Shown here: positions 5,792 through 14,800 of the stretch, in pieces
Layout: each line of letters opens with the position of its first letter
How positions within the stretch are numbered: position 1 is the first letter of the stretch
Assembly (NCBI GenBank): GCA_937901225.1
Contig: CALCGX010000054.1
Span: 1-20,427 of the forward strand
Length of the DNA stretch: 20,427 bases
From: an uncultured Bacteroidales bacterium
GTDB lineage: Bacteria > Bacteroidota > Bacteroidia > Bacteroidales > Paludibacteraceae
Reading direction: 5' to 3'
The notes under the pieces: generated by a model
What the model was told of the DNA's origin: nothing
What the model saw: the letters and a program-made list of their open reading frames with translations, nothing else
Databases searched by the model: none
Made by a program: the position numbers and the translations under genes

Positions 5792-6418
5792 ATGATGGTA
5801 TTTGCGATATTATTTTCGGTATTGACGACGTTGTCGGATGGTATGTTTCATACGCGGTATGAGACAGAGGTGGATACGTGTGCTGAGGCATGCAATGTGG
5901 TGATTGATTCGATGATATACTACTTGCAGACCGATCCGGAGATGCTATCGGAGCAGTTTTTTGCGGGTTTGGGTAAGCAAAAGGATGCCAAGAAAAATGC
6001 GTTTTACTTGATTTGGAAGGAGTCGGAGTATGTGCCTGAGAAGCAGTATAGTAAACTGGTGCTGGATGTGCTGGTGAATGAAAAGCCGTTTCTCAAGGAT
6101 GTGGTGATAGAGAGTCAAGTGACGGATTCGATGCAGGGAGCGCAGCGCGATATACGCGTGGATATTCACTATGCGGGTACGCTGATTAAAGAGGCATATG
6201 GAACGTTTCATGTGTTACCAACGGGCGCGAAGAGTGCGAAGATAGGTATGGATGTGCATGTGAAGTTCGGTTGGTTCTTCCGCATATTCATTTCACGCAA
6301 GGTGTATAGTGAGACCATTGATTGGCGATTGGTGCGATTTGTGGAGAACTTGAAATTGCGTTCGGAGGGAATCGTGGCAGATGATGCGTATTGGGAAACT
6401 GCTGCGGGGCAGCGGTAG
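5792..6418 (+). CDS. Unrecognised exported or membrane-anchored protein
   Basis: I do not recognise this 208-residue protein. The first ~16 residues (MMVFAILFSVLTTLSD) are hydrophobic and look like a short signal peptide or anchor without the usual basic start. The rest is soluble with alternating beta-strand-like segments (SKLVLDVLVNE, RDIRVDIHYAG, KIGMDVHVKFGWFFRIFISRKVY) and a helical part near 26-50 with two cysteines. The end, TIDWRLVRFVENLKLRSEG, could be a closing helix. It lies between the kinase-RapZ gene and prfA on the same strand, with only repeat spacers between, so cotranscription is likely. The context permits an envelope role, but no function can be assigned. Confidence 0.75.
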   Translation: MMVFAILFSVLTTLSDGMFHTRYETEVDTCAEACNVVIDSMIYYLQTDPEMLSEQFFAGLGKQKDAKKNAFYLIWKESEYVPEKQYSKLVLDVLVNEKPFLKDVVIESQVTDSMQGAQRDIRVDIHYAGTLIKEAYGTFHVLPTGAKSAKIGMDVHVKFGWFFRIFISRKVYSETIDWRLVRFVENLKLRSEGIVADDAYWETAAGQR

Positions 6419-6468
6419 GTTATAGGACGCCGCAAGCGGCTATAGATGATAGGTTATAGGCAAGAATT
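6419..6468. repeat. TATAG-unit spacer with a GCCGC hairpin
   Basis: The gap reads as TTATAGG and TATAGATG units around GCCGCAAGCGGC (6430-6441), a 5-bp perfect stem with a two-base centre. It is another variant of the spacer type with a TAG-rich unit plus a GC inverted repeat. No promoter is visible. Confidence 0.6.
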
Positions 6469-7569
6469 ATGGATATATTAGAACGAATAGATGGATTGGA
6501 GGCGAAGTTTCACGAGGTGAGCTTGCTGATTACTGACCCTTCGGTGATAGCCGATCAGGCGCGCTATGTGCGATTGAATCGTGAGTATCGTGACTTGGAG
6601 CGCGTATTGGAGTCGGCAGAGAAGTACAAGAAAGCTGTGAATAACTTGGCAGAAGCCAAAGAGTTATTCTACAACGAGTCAGACCCTGACTTGCGTGAGA
6701 TGGCACGTGCGGAGATTGATGAGTTGGAACCACAGATTCCTGCTTTAGAAGAGGAAGTGAAGCTGATGCTACTGCCTCAAGACCCAGAGGATGGCAAAAA
6801 TGTGGTGATGGAGATTCGTGCAGGAACGGGTGGTGATGAGGCAAGTATATTTGCGGGCGACTTGTTCCGTATGTACAGCAAATACTTTGAGACACACGGT
6901 ATGAAGATGACGGTGAGTAGTTTCTCTGAAGGTGCTGTGGGGGGCTACAAAGAGATTATCTTCAATGTGTCGGGCGAGAATGTGTATGGCACATTGAAAT
7001 ACGAATCGGGCGTGCACCGCGTGCAACGCGTGCCTGTGACCGAGACTCAAGGTCGTGTGCATACATCGGCTGCGACGGTGGCGGTGTTGCCAGAGGCGGA
7101 CGAGTTTGAGGTGCATATCAACGAAGGCGAGATTAAATGGGAGACCTTCCGAAGCGGCGGTGCTGGTGGTCAGAACGTGAACAAGGTGGAGTCGGGTGTG
7201 CGCTTGCGCTATAACTGGAAGAATCCTAATACGGGCGAGGTGCAAGAGATATTGATTGAGTGTACTGAGACCCGCGATCAGCCCAAGAATAAGGAGCGTG
7301 CCTTGTCGCGTTTGCGTACGCAGATCTATGACAAAGAGCATCAGAAGTATATCGACGATATTGCTGCTCGTCGCAAGACGATGGTTAGTACGGGTGACCG
7401 TTCGGCAAAGATTCGCACCTACAACTACCCTCAAGGACGTATTACGGATCACCGTATCGGTTATACGATCTACAACCTGACTGCCTTTATGGACGGCGAG
7501 ATACAGGGTGTGATTGATGCGCTGCAAGTGGCGGAGAATGCAGAACGTATGAAAGAAAGCGAACTATAG
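6469..7569 (+). CDS. prfA: Peptide chain release factor 1
   Basis: The 366-residue RF1 recognises UAA and UAG in the ribosomal A site and triggers peptide release. The stop-codon tripeptide is PVT (189-191) within HRVQRVPVTETQGRVHTSA, the PxT form of RF1 rather than the SPF of RF2. The catalytic GGQ is at 233-235 in FRSGGAGGQNVNKVESG. An acidic coiled-coil N-terminal domain and the GTGGDEAS motif are intact. The C-terminal VSTGDRSAKIRTYNYPQGRITDHRI is fully conserved. The Bacteroidota-type insertion NWKNPNTGEVQEILIEC after GGQ is present. Start ATG at 6469 gives the usual length. No promoter is visible in the 50-base repeat spacer before it. Confidence 0.98.
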   Translation: MDILERIDGLEAKFHEVSLLITDPSVIADQARYVRLNREYRDLERVLESAEKYKKAVNNLAEAKELFYNESDPDLREMARAEIDELEPQIPALEEEVKLMLLPQDPEDGKNVVMEIRAGTGGDEASIFAGDLFRMYSKYFETHGMKMTVSSFSEGAVGGYKEIIFNVSGENVYGTLKYESGVHRVQRVPVTETQGRVHTSAATVAVLPEADEFEVHINEGEIKWETFRSGGAGGQNVNKVESGVRLRYNWKNPNTGEVQEILIECTETRDQPKNKERALSRLRTQIYDKEHQKYIDDIAARRKTMVSTGDRSAKIRTYNYPQGRITDHRIGYTIYNLTAFMDGEIQGVIDALQVAENAERMKESEL

Positions 7570-7604
7570 TAGATTCGCCACTGCTCCGCCACGGAAGTGA
7601 AAGG

Positions 7605-7659
7605 AATAGTGCGTGTATTGTGCGTCTATTGTCCGTGTATTGTGCGTGAATAGTGCGTA
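7605..7659. repeat. Five tandem 11-bp repeats before rsmE
   Basis: Five consecutive 11-base units follow the pattern (A/T)AT(A/T)GTSCGTN: AATAGTGCGTG, TATTGTGCGTC, TATTGTCCGTG, TATTGTGCGTG and AATAGTGCGTA. The first and last share AATAG and the inner three share TATTG. They lie between prfA and rsmE in a 122-base spacer that otherwise has no recognisable promoter. Confidence 0.85.
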
Positions 7660-7691
7660 ATTGACAAGGAAAATATAAAGGAAAAACGACC

Positions 7692-8402
7692 ATGTATTTG
7701 TTTTACACTCCAGATATAGAGACCAGTCATTTCCTCAGCGAGGAGGAGTCGGCGCACTGCGTGCGTGTGCTGCGCTATGACCGTGGTGATGAGATCTTGC
7801 TGACCGATGGGCGCGGTACGACCTACCATGCGCGTATCACGAATCCTCATCCAAGACATTGCGAGTTTGAGGTGTTGAGCCAAGAGAAGCAAGAGAAGAC
7901 GCACAATATCTACTTGCATGTGGCGATAGCGCCGACGAAGAATATCGAGCGACTGGAGTGGATGGTGGAGAAATGTACTGAGATCGGTGTGGATGAGATC
8001 ACGCCGCTGTTGTGTCGTTTCTCAGAGAGAAAGAACTTGCGCAATGACCGATTGGAGAAGATTATCCTGTCGGCTGCTAAACAGTCGTTGACGCCTTATC
8101 TGCCCAAGTTGAATCCGCTGACGGATTTTGGGATGCTGATGAAGCAATATGGCGAAAATCAGAATATGGACAAATTTATTGCGCATTGCTATAAGGATGA
8201 GAAGCGTGAGCTGAAAGATGCGTTGCGAAAGGGTAGGGATGTGCTGATTTTGATTGGTCCAGAAGGCGATTTCTCGGAGCAAGAAGTGGAGACGGCTATC
8301 GCCAACGGATTTGTACCTGTGGGGTTGGGACGATCAAGATTGCGTACGGAAACAGCAGGCGTGGTGGCATGCCATACGGCGGTGCTGTTGAATGAAGATT
8401 AG
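7692..8402 (+). CDS. rsmE: 16S rRNA m3U1498 methyltransferase
   Basis: The 236-residue SPOUT-family enzyme methylates N3 of U1498 in 16S rRNA using S-adenosylmethionine. The N-terminal PUA-like domain starts MYLFYTPDI and includes HCVRVLRYDRGDEILLTDGRG. The C-terminal trefoil-knot domain has ERLEWMVEKCTEIGVDEITPL, LIGPEGDFSEQEV (GPEG at 189-192) and LGRSRLRTETAGVVA (from 212), the cofactor-binding knot. The length is normal for RsmE. It follows prfA with no clear promoter of its own, so a translation-related transcript with prfA is likely. Confidence 0.96.
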   Translation: MYLFYTPDIETSHFLSEEESAHCVRVLRYDRGDEILLTDGRGTTYHARITNPHPRHCEFEVLSQEKQEKTHNIYLHVAIAPTKNIERLEWMVEKCTEIGVDEITPLLCRFSERKNLRNDRLEKIILSAAKQSLTPYLPKLNPLTDFGMLMKQYGENQNMDKFIAHCYKDEKRELKDALRKGRDVLILIGPEGDFSEQEVETAIANGFVPVGLGRSRLRTETAGVVACHTAVLLNED

Positions 8403-8470
8403 GTCGCTGCGCTTATAGATCGGCACTGTGTGCCTGTAGATGGTAGATCGCCCTGTGGGCTGTAGTTAAG
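8402..8470. repeat. Spacer with three different small hairpins
   Basis: The spacer has three units of the type TAGRTCG plus a GC inverted repeat: GCTGCGC, GGCACTGTGTGCC (5-bp stem, 8421-8433) and GCCCTGTGGGC (4-bp stem, 8450-8460), each followed by TGTAG or TATAG. It is the same family as 2379-2438. The stem sequence changes from unit to unit while the flanks stay the same. Confidence 0.75.
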
Positions 8471-8472
8471 AG

Positions 8473-9072
8473 ATGTTAGAGCAATTGATACATATTGACA
8501 CGGAGATATTGTTGGCTATCAATGGTTGGCATGCGCCATGGGCGGATACGTTGATGTGGATTATTTCGGCGAAAGCAACATGGATACCGCTGTATTTGCT
8601 ACTGATTGGCTTGTTGGTATGGCGTTACCGCAAACCTGCAATGACGAGCGTGAAGTGGTTGCAACGAGTGCCTGCTTGTGTGGTGATGATTGTGGTGATA
8701 GGATTGGCAGTAGGTGCTGCGGATTTTATTGCTTCGGTGATATTGAAGGAGCTTGTGGCTCGCCCGCGCCCTACACGCGTACCTGAATTAGAAGGAGTAT
8801 TGCATTTGGTAAATGGGTATAAGAGTGGGCGATATGGGTTTGTGAGTAGTCACGCAGCGAATACGATGGCGGTAGCATTGCTCTTCTCGTTGATTTGGCG
8901 CAACAAAATAGCCACCGTGGGCTTGATGCTTTGGGTGGCGGCGAATTGCTATAGCAGAATGTATCTCGGGGTGCATTATCCCACAGATATATTGGGAGGA
9001 CTTATTGTTGGTGCCCTGGTGGCGGTGGTGGTGTATGCGATGCTTGTTCGCTATCGTTTGGTGGAGAAGTAG
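8473..9072 (+). CDS. PAP2-family membrane phosphatase
   Basis: The 199-residue integral membrane protein has about five or six hydrophobic helices. It carries the three-part acid-phosphatase signature: KELVARPRP (Lys92, Arg97), SSHAAN with His127, and SRMYLGVHYPTD (Arg162, His168, Asp172). These enzymes remove phosphate from lipid phosphates such as undecaprenyl diphosphate, phosphatidylglycerol phosphate or lipid A at the periplasmic face. In C2 the usual SGH is SSH, common in Bacteroidota members. The start at 8474 region is fixed by the short distance to the repeat spacer. The 3' end overlaps the convergent Spy/CpxP-like gene by 71 bases. The substrate cannot be told from the sequence. Confidence 0.9.
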   Translation: MLEQLIHIDTEILLAINGWHAPWADTLMWIISAKATWIPLYLLLIGLLVWRYRKPAMTSVKWLQRVPACVVMIVVIGLAVGAADFIASVILKELVARPRPTRVPELEGVLHLVNGYKSGRYGFVSSHAANTMAVALLFSLIWRNKIATVGLMLWVAANCYSRMYLGVHYPTDILGGLIVGALVAVVVYAMLVRYRLVEK

Positions 9073-9442
9073 AATCAGTAGGAGTGACTGTGAAACGATT
9101 ATAGTGAGGTTTAGGACGGTGAGGTGTGTGATTAACCTGCTGATTCATAAACTGCTGGTATTGCTCTGGAGTAAGGATATGTTGTAGCTCAGCATTGGCT
9201 TCCATCATGTATTGCATGGCCTCAGCACGGGTGTTGCTGATAGTTCGTTTGAGCGCAAACTTGAGGTGCATACGGTAAAGGGTGTCACGCACGAGACTAT
9301 CTTGAATGTCCAACTCGCGCACCATCATTTCGGTTTGCTTGCGGGCAATATCCTCTGGAGTACGCTGCGGATGGTGCTGTGCATACGAGGAGGCTACAGG
9401 AGTAACCAAAGCAAATAAAACGATATATAACAGATTTTTCAT
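9002..9442 (-). CDS. Spy/CpxP-like periplasmic protein
   Basis: The 146-residue protein has a clear signal peptide, MKNLLYIVLFALVTPVASSYAQ, then a helical region with Lys and Arg (PEDIARKQTEMMVRELDIQDSLV), and the LTPEQYQQF form of the LTxxQ motif. Spy/CpxP proteins are periplasmic chaperones or stress sensors. The ATG at 9442 is chosen over one ten codons upstream because the signal peptide starts there. The last ~23 residues, rich in Pro, Ser and His (ending HTPPPPPGHQQ), are encoded antisense to the end of the PAP2 gene and are probably an extension beyond the usual domain. No clear promoter is seen upstream. Confidence 0.8.
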   Translation of the reverse strand: MKNLLYIVLFALVTPVASSYAQHHPQRTPEDIARKQTEMMVRELDIQDSLVRDTLYRMHLKFALKRTISNTRAEAMQYMMEANAELQHILTPEQYQQFMNQQVNHTPHRPKPHYNRFTVTPTDSTSPPNDSEQASHTPPPPPGHQQ

Positions 9443-9475
9443 ACGTAAAATTGCGTACAAAAACTGTGCCATAGT

Positions 9476-9524
9476 GTTTAGAGTTTAGAGTTTAGTGTTT
9501 AGTGTTTAGTGTTTAGTGTTTAGA
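9476..9524. repeat. Seven tandem GTTTAGW heptads
   Basis: Seven perfect 7-base units stand in a row: two GTTTAGA, four GTTTAGT, one GTTTAGA. Each contains TAG on the plus strand and TAA on the minus strand. Because 7 and 3 share no factor, all six frames are closed by the array. It fills the gap between the divergent Spy-like and permease genes and ends 8 bases before the permease ATG. Confidence 0.92.
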
Positions 9525-9532
9525 GAAGAGGT

Positions 9533-10756
9533 ATGGATCAATCAGAGTGGAAAATAGCCAAACGATTATATTTCTCTGAGGAGGGTAAGGCGCGTACATC
9601 GCGTCCGGCTGTGCGTGTGGCGCTGGGGGGTATATTGATAGGTGTGATGGTGATGATTGTGGCGATATGCGTGGTGGTGGGATTCAAGCAAGAGATTCAA
9701 CGCAAGGTGGCGGGCTTTGGTAGTCATATCCAAGTGGTGAATTTTGATAATAATGCGACCTACGAACTGCAACCTGTGGAAGTGTCGGATTCGTTGCTGC
9801 AGAAACTGCGTGGATTGCCATCTGTGAAACAAGTATCTACTTTTGCTTCCAAACCAGGTATCTTGAAAACTGATAGTGCGTTTCAAGGGATCATTTTCAA
9901 GGGTACGGATTATTGGGATTATTTTGCAGAAAACTTAGTATGCGGTTCGTTGCCAGAGGAGAAGAACGAGGTGATTATTTCTACCGTATTAGCTAATCAA
10001 TTGCATTTGGCTGTGGGTGATGCGATATTGTGCTATTTTGTGCAAGAGGACTTGCGCGTGCGTAAGTTATACGTATCGGGACTTTACAACACATGCATGA
10101 GCGAGATGGATCGGTTGTTTGTGTTGGGCGATATAGATTTGGTGCGCCAGTTGAATCATTGGCGAGCGTCGCAAGCGTCTGGTATAGAGGTGCTTGTGGA
10201 TGATTTGAGACATTTGCAGGAGGCAGCCGATGGCGTGTATTTTGCCACAGCTAATCGATTGGATGAGGCGGGTAATGCGTTTTACACGCAGACCTTGGAG
10301 CAGTTGAATCCGCAGATATTTGGTTGGCTGGATCTGCTGGATATGAATGTGGTGATTATTATCGTGTTGATGCTGTGTGTGTCGGGATTTAGTATTATTA
10401 CAGGATTGATAATCTTGATTTTAGAGAGTATTACTTTGATCGGTACGCTGAAGGCATTGGGCGCTCATAATCGGTTTGTACGTCGGATTTTTATCTATGA
10501 AGCGATCTTGTTGGTGGGCAAGGGTATGCTGTGGGGCAATGTGTTGGGATTGGGATTGGTAGCCTTGCAATACTTTACACAGGTGATTCCATTGGATGCA
10601 TCCATATATTACGTAAGTTATGTGCCTATGGCATTCCCGTGGGGATGGTTGGTGGCGCTGAATATAGGTGTGCTGCTGGTGGCTTGGGTGATTATGTTGG
10701 TACCATCGGCAATCGTGTCGCAGATTAGTCCTGCGAAGGTGATGCATTTTGAGTAG
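9533..10756 (+). CDS. LolC/LolE-type ABC transporter permease
   Basis: The 407-residue inner-membrane protein has the MacB/FtsX permease layout. There is one transmembrane helix near 29-50, then a large periplasmic domain (about 52-265), then three helices at about 272-298, 322-348 and 370-397. Family signatures are the N-terminal IAKRLYFS with the following RP.VRVALGGI, and the cytoplasmic-loop segment ESITLIGTLKALGAHNRFVRRIFIYEAILL. LolC/E extract lipoproteins from the inner membrane for transport to the outer membrane. The ATPase partner (LolD) is not adjacent. The start at 9533 directly follows the heptad array, and GAAGAGG just before the ATG could be a weak ribosome site. Confidence 0.88.
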   Translation: MDQSEWKIAKRLYFSEEGKARTSRPAVRVALGGILIGVMVMIVAICVVVGFKQEIQRKVAGFGSHIQVVNFDNNATYELQPVEVSDSLLQKLRGLPSVKQVSTFASKPGILKTDSAFQGIIFKGTDYWDYFAENLVCGSLPEEKNEVIISTVLANQLHLAVGDAILCYFVQEDLRVRKLYVSGLYNTCMSEMDRLFVLGDIDLVRQLNHWRASQASGIEVLVDDLRHLQEAADGVYFATANRLDEAGNAFYTQTLEQLNPQIFGWLDLLDMNVVIIIVLMLCVSGFSIITGLIILILESITLIGTLKALGAHNRFVRRIFIYEAILLVGKGMLWGNVLGLGLVALQYFTQVIPLDASIYYVSYVPMAFPWGWLVALNIGVLLVAWVIMLVPSAIVSQISPAKVMHFE

Positions 10757-10826
10757 AGAAACTAGCTATTAGACCACTTCGCTGTTAGATGTTAGAATGT
10801 GCTAAAACGCTGTTAGGAGTTAGATT
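10757..10826. repeat. GTTAGAT-unit spacer
   Basis: The gap contains CTATTAGACC, CTTCGC, GTTAGATGTTAGAATG, AAAACGCTGTTAGG and AGTTAGATT. These are a looser version of the TAG-rich units with short GC-rich insertions. No promoter or terminator is visible, so the next gene is probably cotranscribed with the permease. Confidence 0.5.
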
Positions 10827-11735
10827 ATGAAATTATATACATCGGTAGAAATTGCGCCTTGTGCAAGGAAGATAGGATATGGAGACAAGATTTTGCTGCT
10901 TGGCTCTTGCTTTGCTGATAATATAGGTGCGAAGTTTGCGGAACACTATTTTCAGACGACTATCAATCCGTTGGGTACCTTGTATAATCCAGCTTCGATT
11001 GCTTTATCCATTACCGATTCTCGACATCCGATTCCAGATTCCCGACTTATCTATCACAACGGGCTATGGCACTCCATGATGCATCATGGAACCTTCTCGG
11101 GGAAGGATAAGGCGGCAGTGCAGGCTCGTTGTCTGGATGGTTACGAACGATTGCAACGCGCTCTGAAGGAGGCAACAACGGTGGTTGTCACGTTCGGTAC
11201 GGCTTGGGTGTATGAGATGGATGGTCAGGTAGTGGCTAACTGTCATAAGCTGCCAGCTAATCGCTTTACACGTAGGTGCTTGACGGTGGACGAAATCGTG
11301 GAGATGTGGCAGCCGATTGTGGCAAGTATGCCTGATAAGCATTGGATTTTCACGGTCAGCCCCATACGCCATGTGAAGGATGGATTGCATGCCAATCAAG
11401 TGAGCAAAGCCATCCTCTTGCAAGCGGTGGATGAATTGGGGCAGTCGTATTTCCCTTCGTATGAGATTATGATGGATGAATTGCGTGACTATCGCTTCTA
11501 TGCGGAGGATATGGTGCACCCATCTCAGGTGGCGGTGGAGTATATTTGGCAACGGTTTGTGGAAACATATATGACGGAAGATACGCGAGGCGAGATGCGA
11601 ACATTGCACCAACTATGGCAGGACTGTCATCATCGCTTTTTGCATCCTGATTCGGAAGAAGCAGAGCGTTTTAGATTGCATGTGGAGAGGCAAATGGTTG
11701 CATTGAAAGAGCGTTATCCATGGATTATAGGATAA
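10827..11735 (+). CDS. GSCFA domain protein
   Basis: The 302-residue protein carries the naming motif GSCFA at 26-30 (LLLGSCFADNIGAKF), followed by NPLGTLYNPASI, then VVVTFGTAWVY and FTVSPIRHVKDG, all typical of the GSCFA family. The family resembles SGNH hydrolases, with the motif Ser as the likely nucleophile, but its substrate is not known. The C-terminal half has DYRFYAEDMVHPSQVAVEYIW, the expected Asp-x-x-His block. No signal peptide is present, so it is cytosolic. Residues about 62-74 (ITDSRHPIPDSRL) are encoded by a repeated GATTCYCGAC sequence and look like a small insertion. It appears to be the last gene of the plus-strand run. Confidence 0.9.
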   Translation: MKLYTSVEIAPCARKIGYGDKILLLGSCFADNIGAKFAEHYFQTTINPLGTLYNPASIALSITDSRHPIPDSRLIYHNGLWHSMMHHGTFSGKDKAAVQARCLDGYERLQRALKEATTVVVTFGTAWVYEMDGQVVANCHKLPANRFTRRCLTVDEIVEMWQPIVASMPDKHWIFTVSPIRHVKDGLHANQVSKAILLQAVDELGQSYFPSYEIMMDELRDYRFYAEDMVHPSQVAVEYIWQRFVETYMTEDTRGEMRTLHQLWQDCHHRFLHPDSEEAERFRLHVERQMVALKERYPWIIG

Positions 11736-11786
11736 CTGCAAACGTTCGCAACTGAAAAAATGGCATAATAGAAGGTAAACCGAAGG

Positions 11787-11813
11787 TTGTTCTCAATAAA
11801 TTGAGTAACTTTG
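11787..11813 (+). promoter_or_regulatory. Promoter of the alpha-amylase gene
   Basis: TAACTTTG at 11806-11813 is a full -7 element. TTG at 11787 is the best -33 candidate, though its spacing of 16 bases is shorter than the 20 seen elsewhere in the window. The leader to the ATG at 11834 is about 14 bases. Confidence 0.7.
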
Positions 11814-11833
11814 CAGAAAATTTAATATTTCAC

Positions 11834-14800
11834 ATGAAAAAGTTTTTATGTCTTGCATTAATTTTGGTTAGTAGCCTTACAACTATGGCTGCTACTTTGT
11901 TTCCAAGTCGCACTGATTTTCGTGATGAATCAATCTATTTTGTGATGACTACCCGTTTCTATGACGGTGATGCATCTAACAACACACACTGCTGGGACGG
12001 TAACAACCCTGGTGACCCAGCTTGGCGTGGTGACTTCAAAGGTTTGATCGAGAAACTTGATTACATCAAGGCACTTGGCTTTACTGCTGTGTGGATTACT
12101 CCTATCGTGGAAAACGCTTCTGGTTATGACTACCATGGTTACCATGCACATGATTTCTCTAAAGTAGATCGTCGCTACGAGTCTGAAGATGTGAAATTTC
12201 AGGATCTCATCGACGCTGCGCACGCAAAAGGTATGAAGATTATCCTCGACATCGTGCTCAACCATACGGGTAACTTCGGAGAGGCCAATCTGTGCAAACT
12301 CTTTAATCGTGATTGGACCAAAGACCAGAGTTCTATTGACGAGTGTATGATTCCTATCACCCAAAAAGATGGTGGTAAATTGCCAGACAACTACCTCCAA
12401 CTTCCTGGTGGACAACAACACGATGCGCGTCTTACACACATGAAGAATACTCAGGGTAAGAATAATGATACCCACAACTATTGGCACCATGTTGCCAACG
12501 AGTGGAACTGGGATGACTATTCTCGTTGGTACGGACAGATCGCGGGTGACTGTGTGGATTTGAATACTGAGAACCCTGCTGTATCTAACTACCTCGTGAA
12601 ATGTTATGGTGAGTTTATTAAGATGGGTGTGGATGGCTTCCGTATTGATACGGGTGGACACATCTCTCGTTTGACTTTCAACAAATCTTTCATTCCTCAG
12701 TTTGAGGCACTTGCTGAGCAATACAAGGCGAAGCGTAATGGTGGTGATTTCTTTATGTATGCCGAAGTTTGCGCACGCGAGCGCAATGTCGTTTATCGTA
12801 ACCACGAGAACTGCTCACCATTCTACTATACATGGAAAGAAAGCAAGAATTACGCATGGGATACAAGCGAGACATCTTGGGATAATCTCGTTATCTTAGA
12901 GGGTCAAAAAGGTAATCACACCAATATCCAATCTACTGACCAGCAAGGTAAAGATGACAATGATGATTCTTCATTGCCAAACTCTAATAATGCATTCCTT
13001 AACGGGAACAACTACCACACACCTGATTACAGCAAGTATTCACAATTGAGTGTGATTGACTTCCCTATGCACTGGAACTTCCGTACTGCTGCTGAGGCAT
13101 TTGGTGTGAAGTATGGTGATAAATACTACAACGATGCGACATGGAATGTTACCTACGTAGATTCTCACGATTACGCTCCTGATGGTGCTCCAGAGAAAAC
13201 TCGTTTCAATCAAGACCAATCGACTTGGGCTGAGAATCTGGCACTGATGTTTACCTTCCGCGGTATTCCTTGTGTTTACTATGGTTCTGAGATTGAATTC
13301 AAGAAAGGTTGTGTCATTGATAACGGACCAAACACTTCGCTCATCAATACAGGTCGTGCATACTTTGGTGGTTATATCAAGGGTGATATCAATGTGACTG
13401 ACTTTGCACAATATACAGCTACAGGTAATGCGAATGCTACTCTCAACCATCCTCTCGCAAAGCATATTCAACGCCTCAACCGTATTCGTCAAGCCGTTCC
13501 CGCTTTGCGTAAAGGTCAATATTCTACCGATGGTTGCTCTGGTTCGTTTGCTTTCAAACGTCGTTATACTGATGCTACTACCGACTCTTATGCGTTGGTA
13601 ACTATCTCTGGTGGTGCTACTTTTAGCAATGTCTTGAATGGTACATATACAGATTGCGTAACAGGTGAGGTAATCAATGTAACTAATGGTACATTGAAAG
13701 CAAATTGCTCAGGCAAGGGTAATATGCGCGTGTATGTGTTGGATACCGATAAGACCAAAGCGCCGGGTAAGATAGGCGAAGATGGTAAATATCTCTATAA
13801 GTCTTCTTCTGTAGGCGGTAGTACTCCTAATTGGGATGGCACACAAGAGGAGTTGACAAATGACCCAACTGCTCCAGAGGAGCCTGAAGAGGCAATCGAA
13901 CCATGCTTGACAAGTACTAATCAGCGTACTGTATTCTTTACCAAATCATCGGATTTCGGCAAGAAGATCAATTGCTATATTTGGAACTCAAATGGAACAG
14001 TAACCAATGGCTGGCCTGGCACTACTGCTACCTCTTTGGGTAATGGCAAGTATCGTTTTGATATTCCTACAAGCGCAGCCGCTATTGATAACACATGGAA
14101 GATTATCTGGAACGACGGAAGCGTTCAGACAGGAGACCTCGCGTTTACCAATCAAGGTATGTACACGGGTAGTGACAAGGGCAATATCAGTTGTACTTCT
14201 AAAGTAACTGCGTTATGCGAAGGTGGTGAAGTGCCAGATACTCCTGACACACCAGATACACCAAATACACCACAAGAAACTGAGATGTGTTTGAACTCAG
14301 CTGATGAGCGCGCTGTTTTCTTCCAAGGCTCAGATTTTGGCAGTTCTGCTAGTGTGTATATGTGGATAAAAGGTACTGAGACCGCTCTTGTAGGTTCATG
14401 GCCTGGCGCAGCTGCTACCCATTTGGGCGATGGTAAGTTCAAATTTGTGGTACCTGCAAGTGCAACAGGTGATCCTTCTACGTGGATGATTATTTGGAAT
14501 GGCAACGGCAAACAAACTGCTGACTTGACTTTCACAATGCATGGTATTTACAACTTCAATGGTTGTAATGGTAAAGTGACTACATTGTGCGAAGGGGGTG
14601 AAGTGCCTGATACGCCAGACACTCCAAATACACCAGACACTCCTGCAGAAGGTATCACAGTCAAAGCCAAAGTGCCTGCTGCTTGGACTGAGACCATCAC
14701 TGCATGGGTATGGCCTACAGGTGGCGATGGGCGTGAAGTAACGCCAACCAAAGAAGGTGAATGGTATGTAGTAACGGAAAATACTGAAACGTTAAATATT

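Noticed and set aside
6769..7527. 252-codon minus-strand ORF opposite prfA
   Set aside because: It is antisense to a highly conserved housekeeping gene and its His/Thr/Leu-rich composition is typical of shadow frames.
9473..9532. Riboswitch or leader peptide before the permease
   Set aside because: The sequence is only a tandem heptad array, with no complex fold and stops in all frames.
11930..12805. 291-codon minus-strand ORF opposite the amylase
   Set aside because: It is a shadow of the GH13 gene. The sense strand carries all four catalytic regions, and the antisense product shows no family features.
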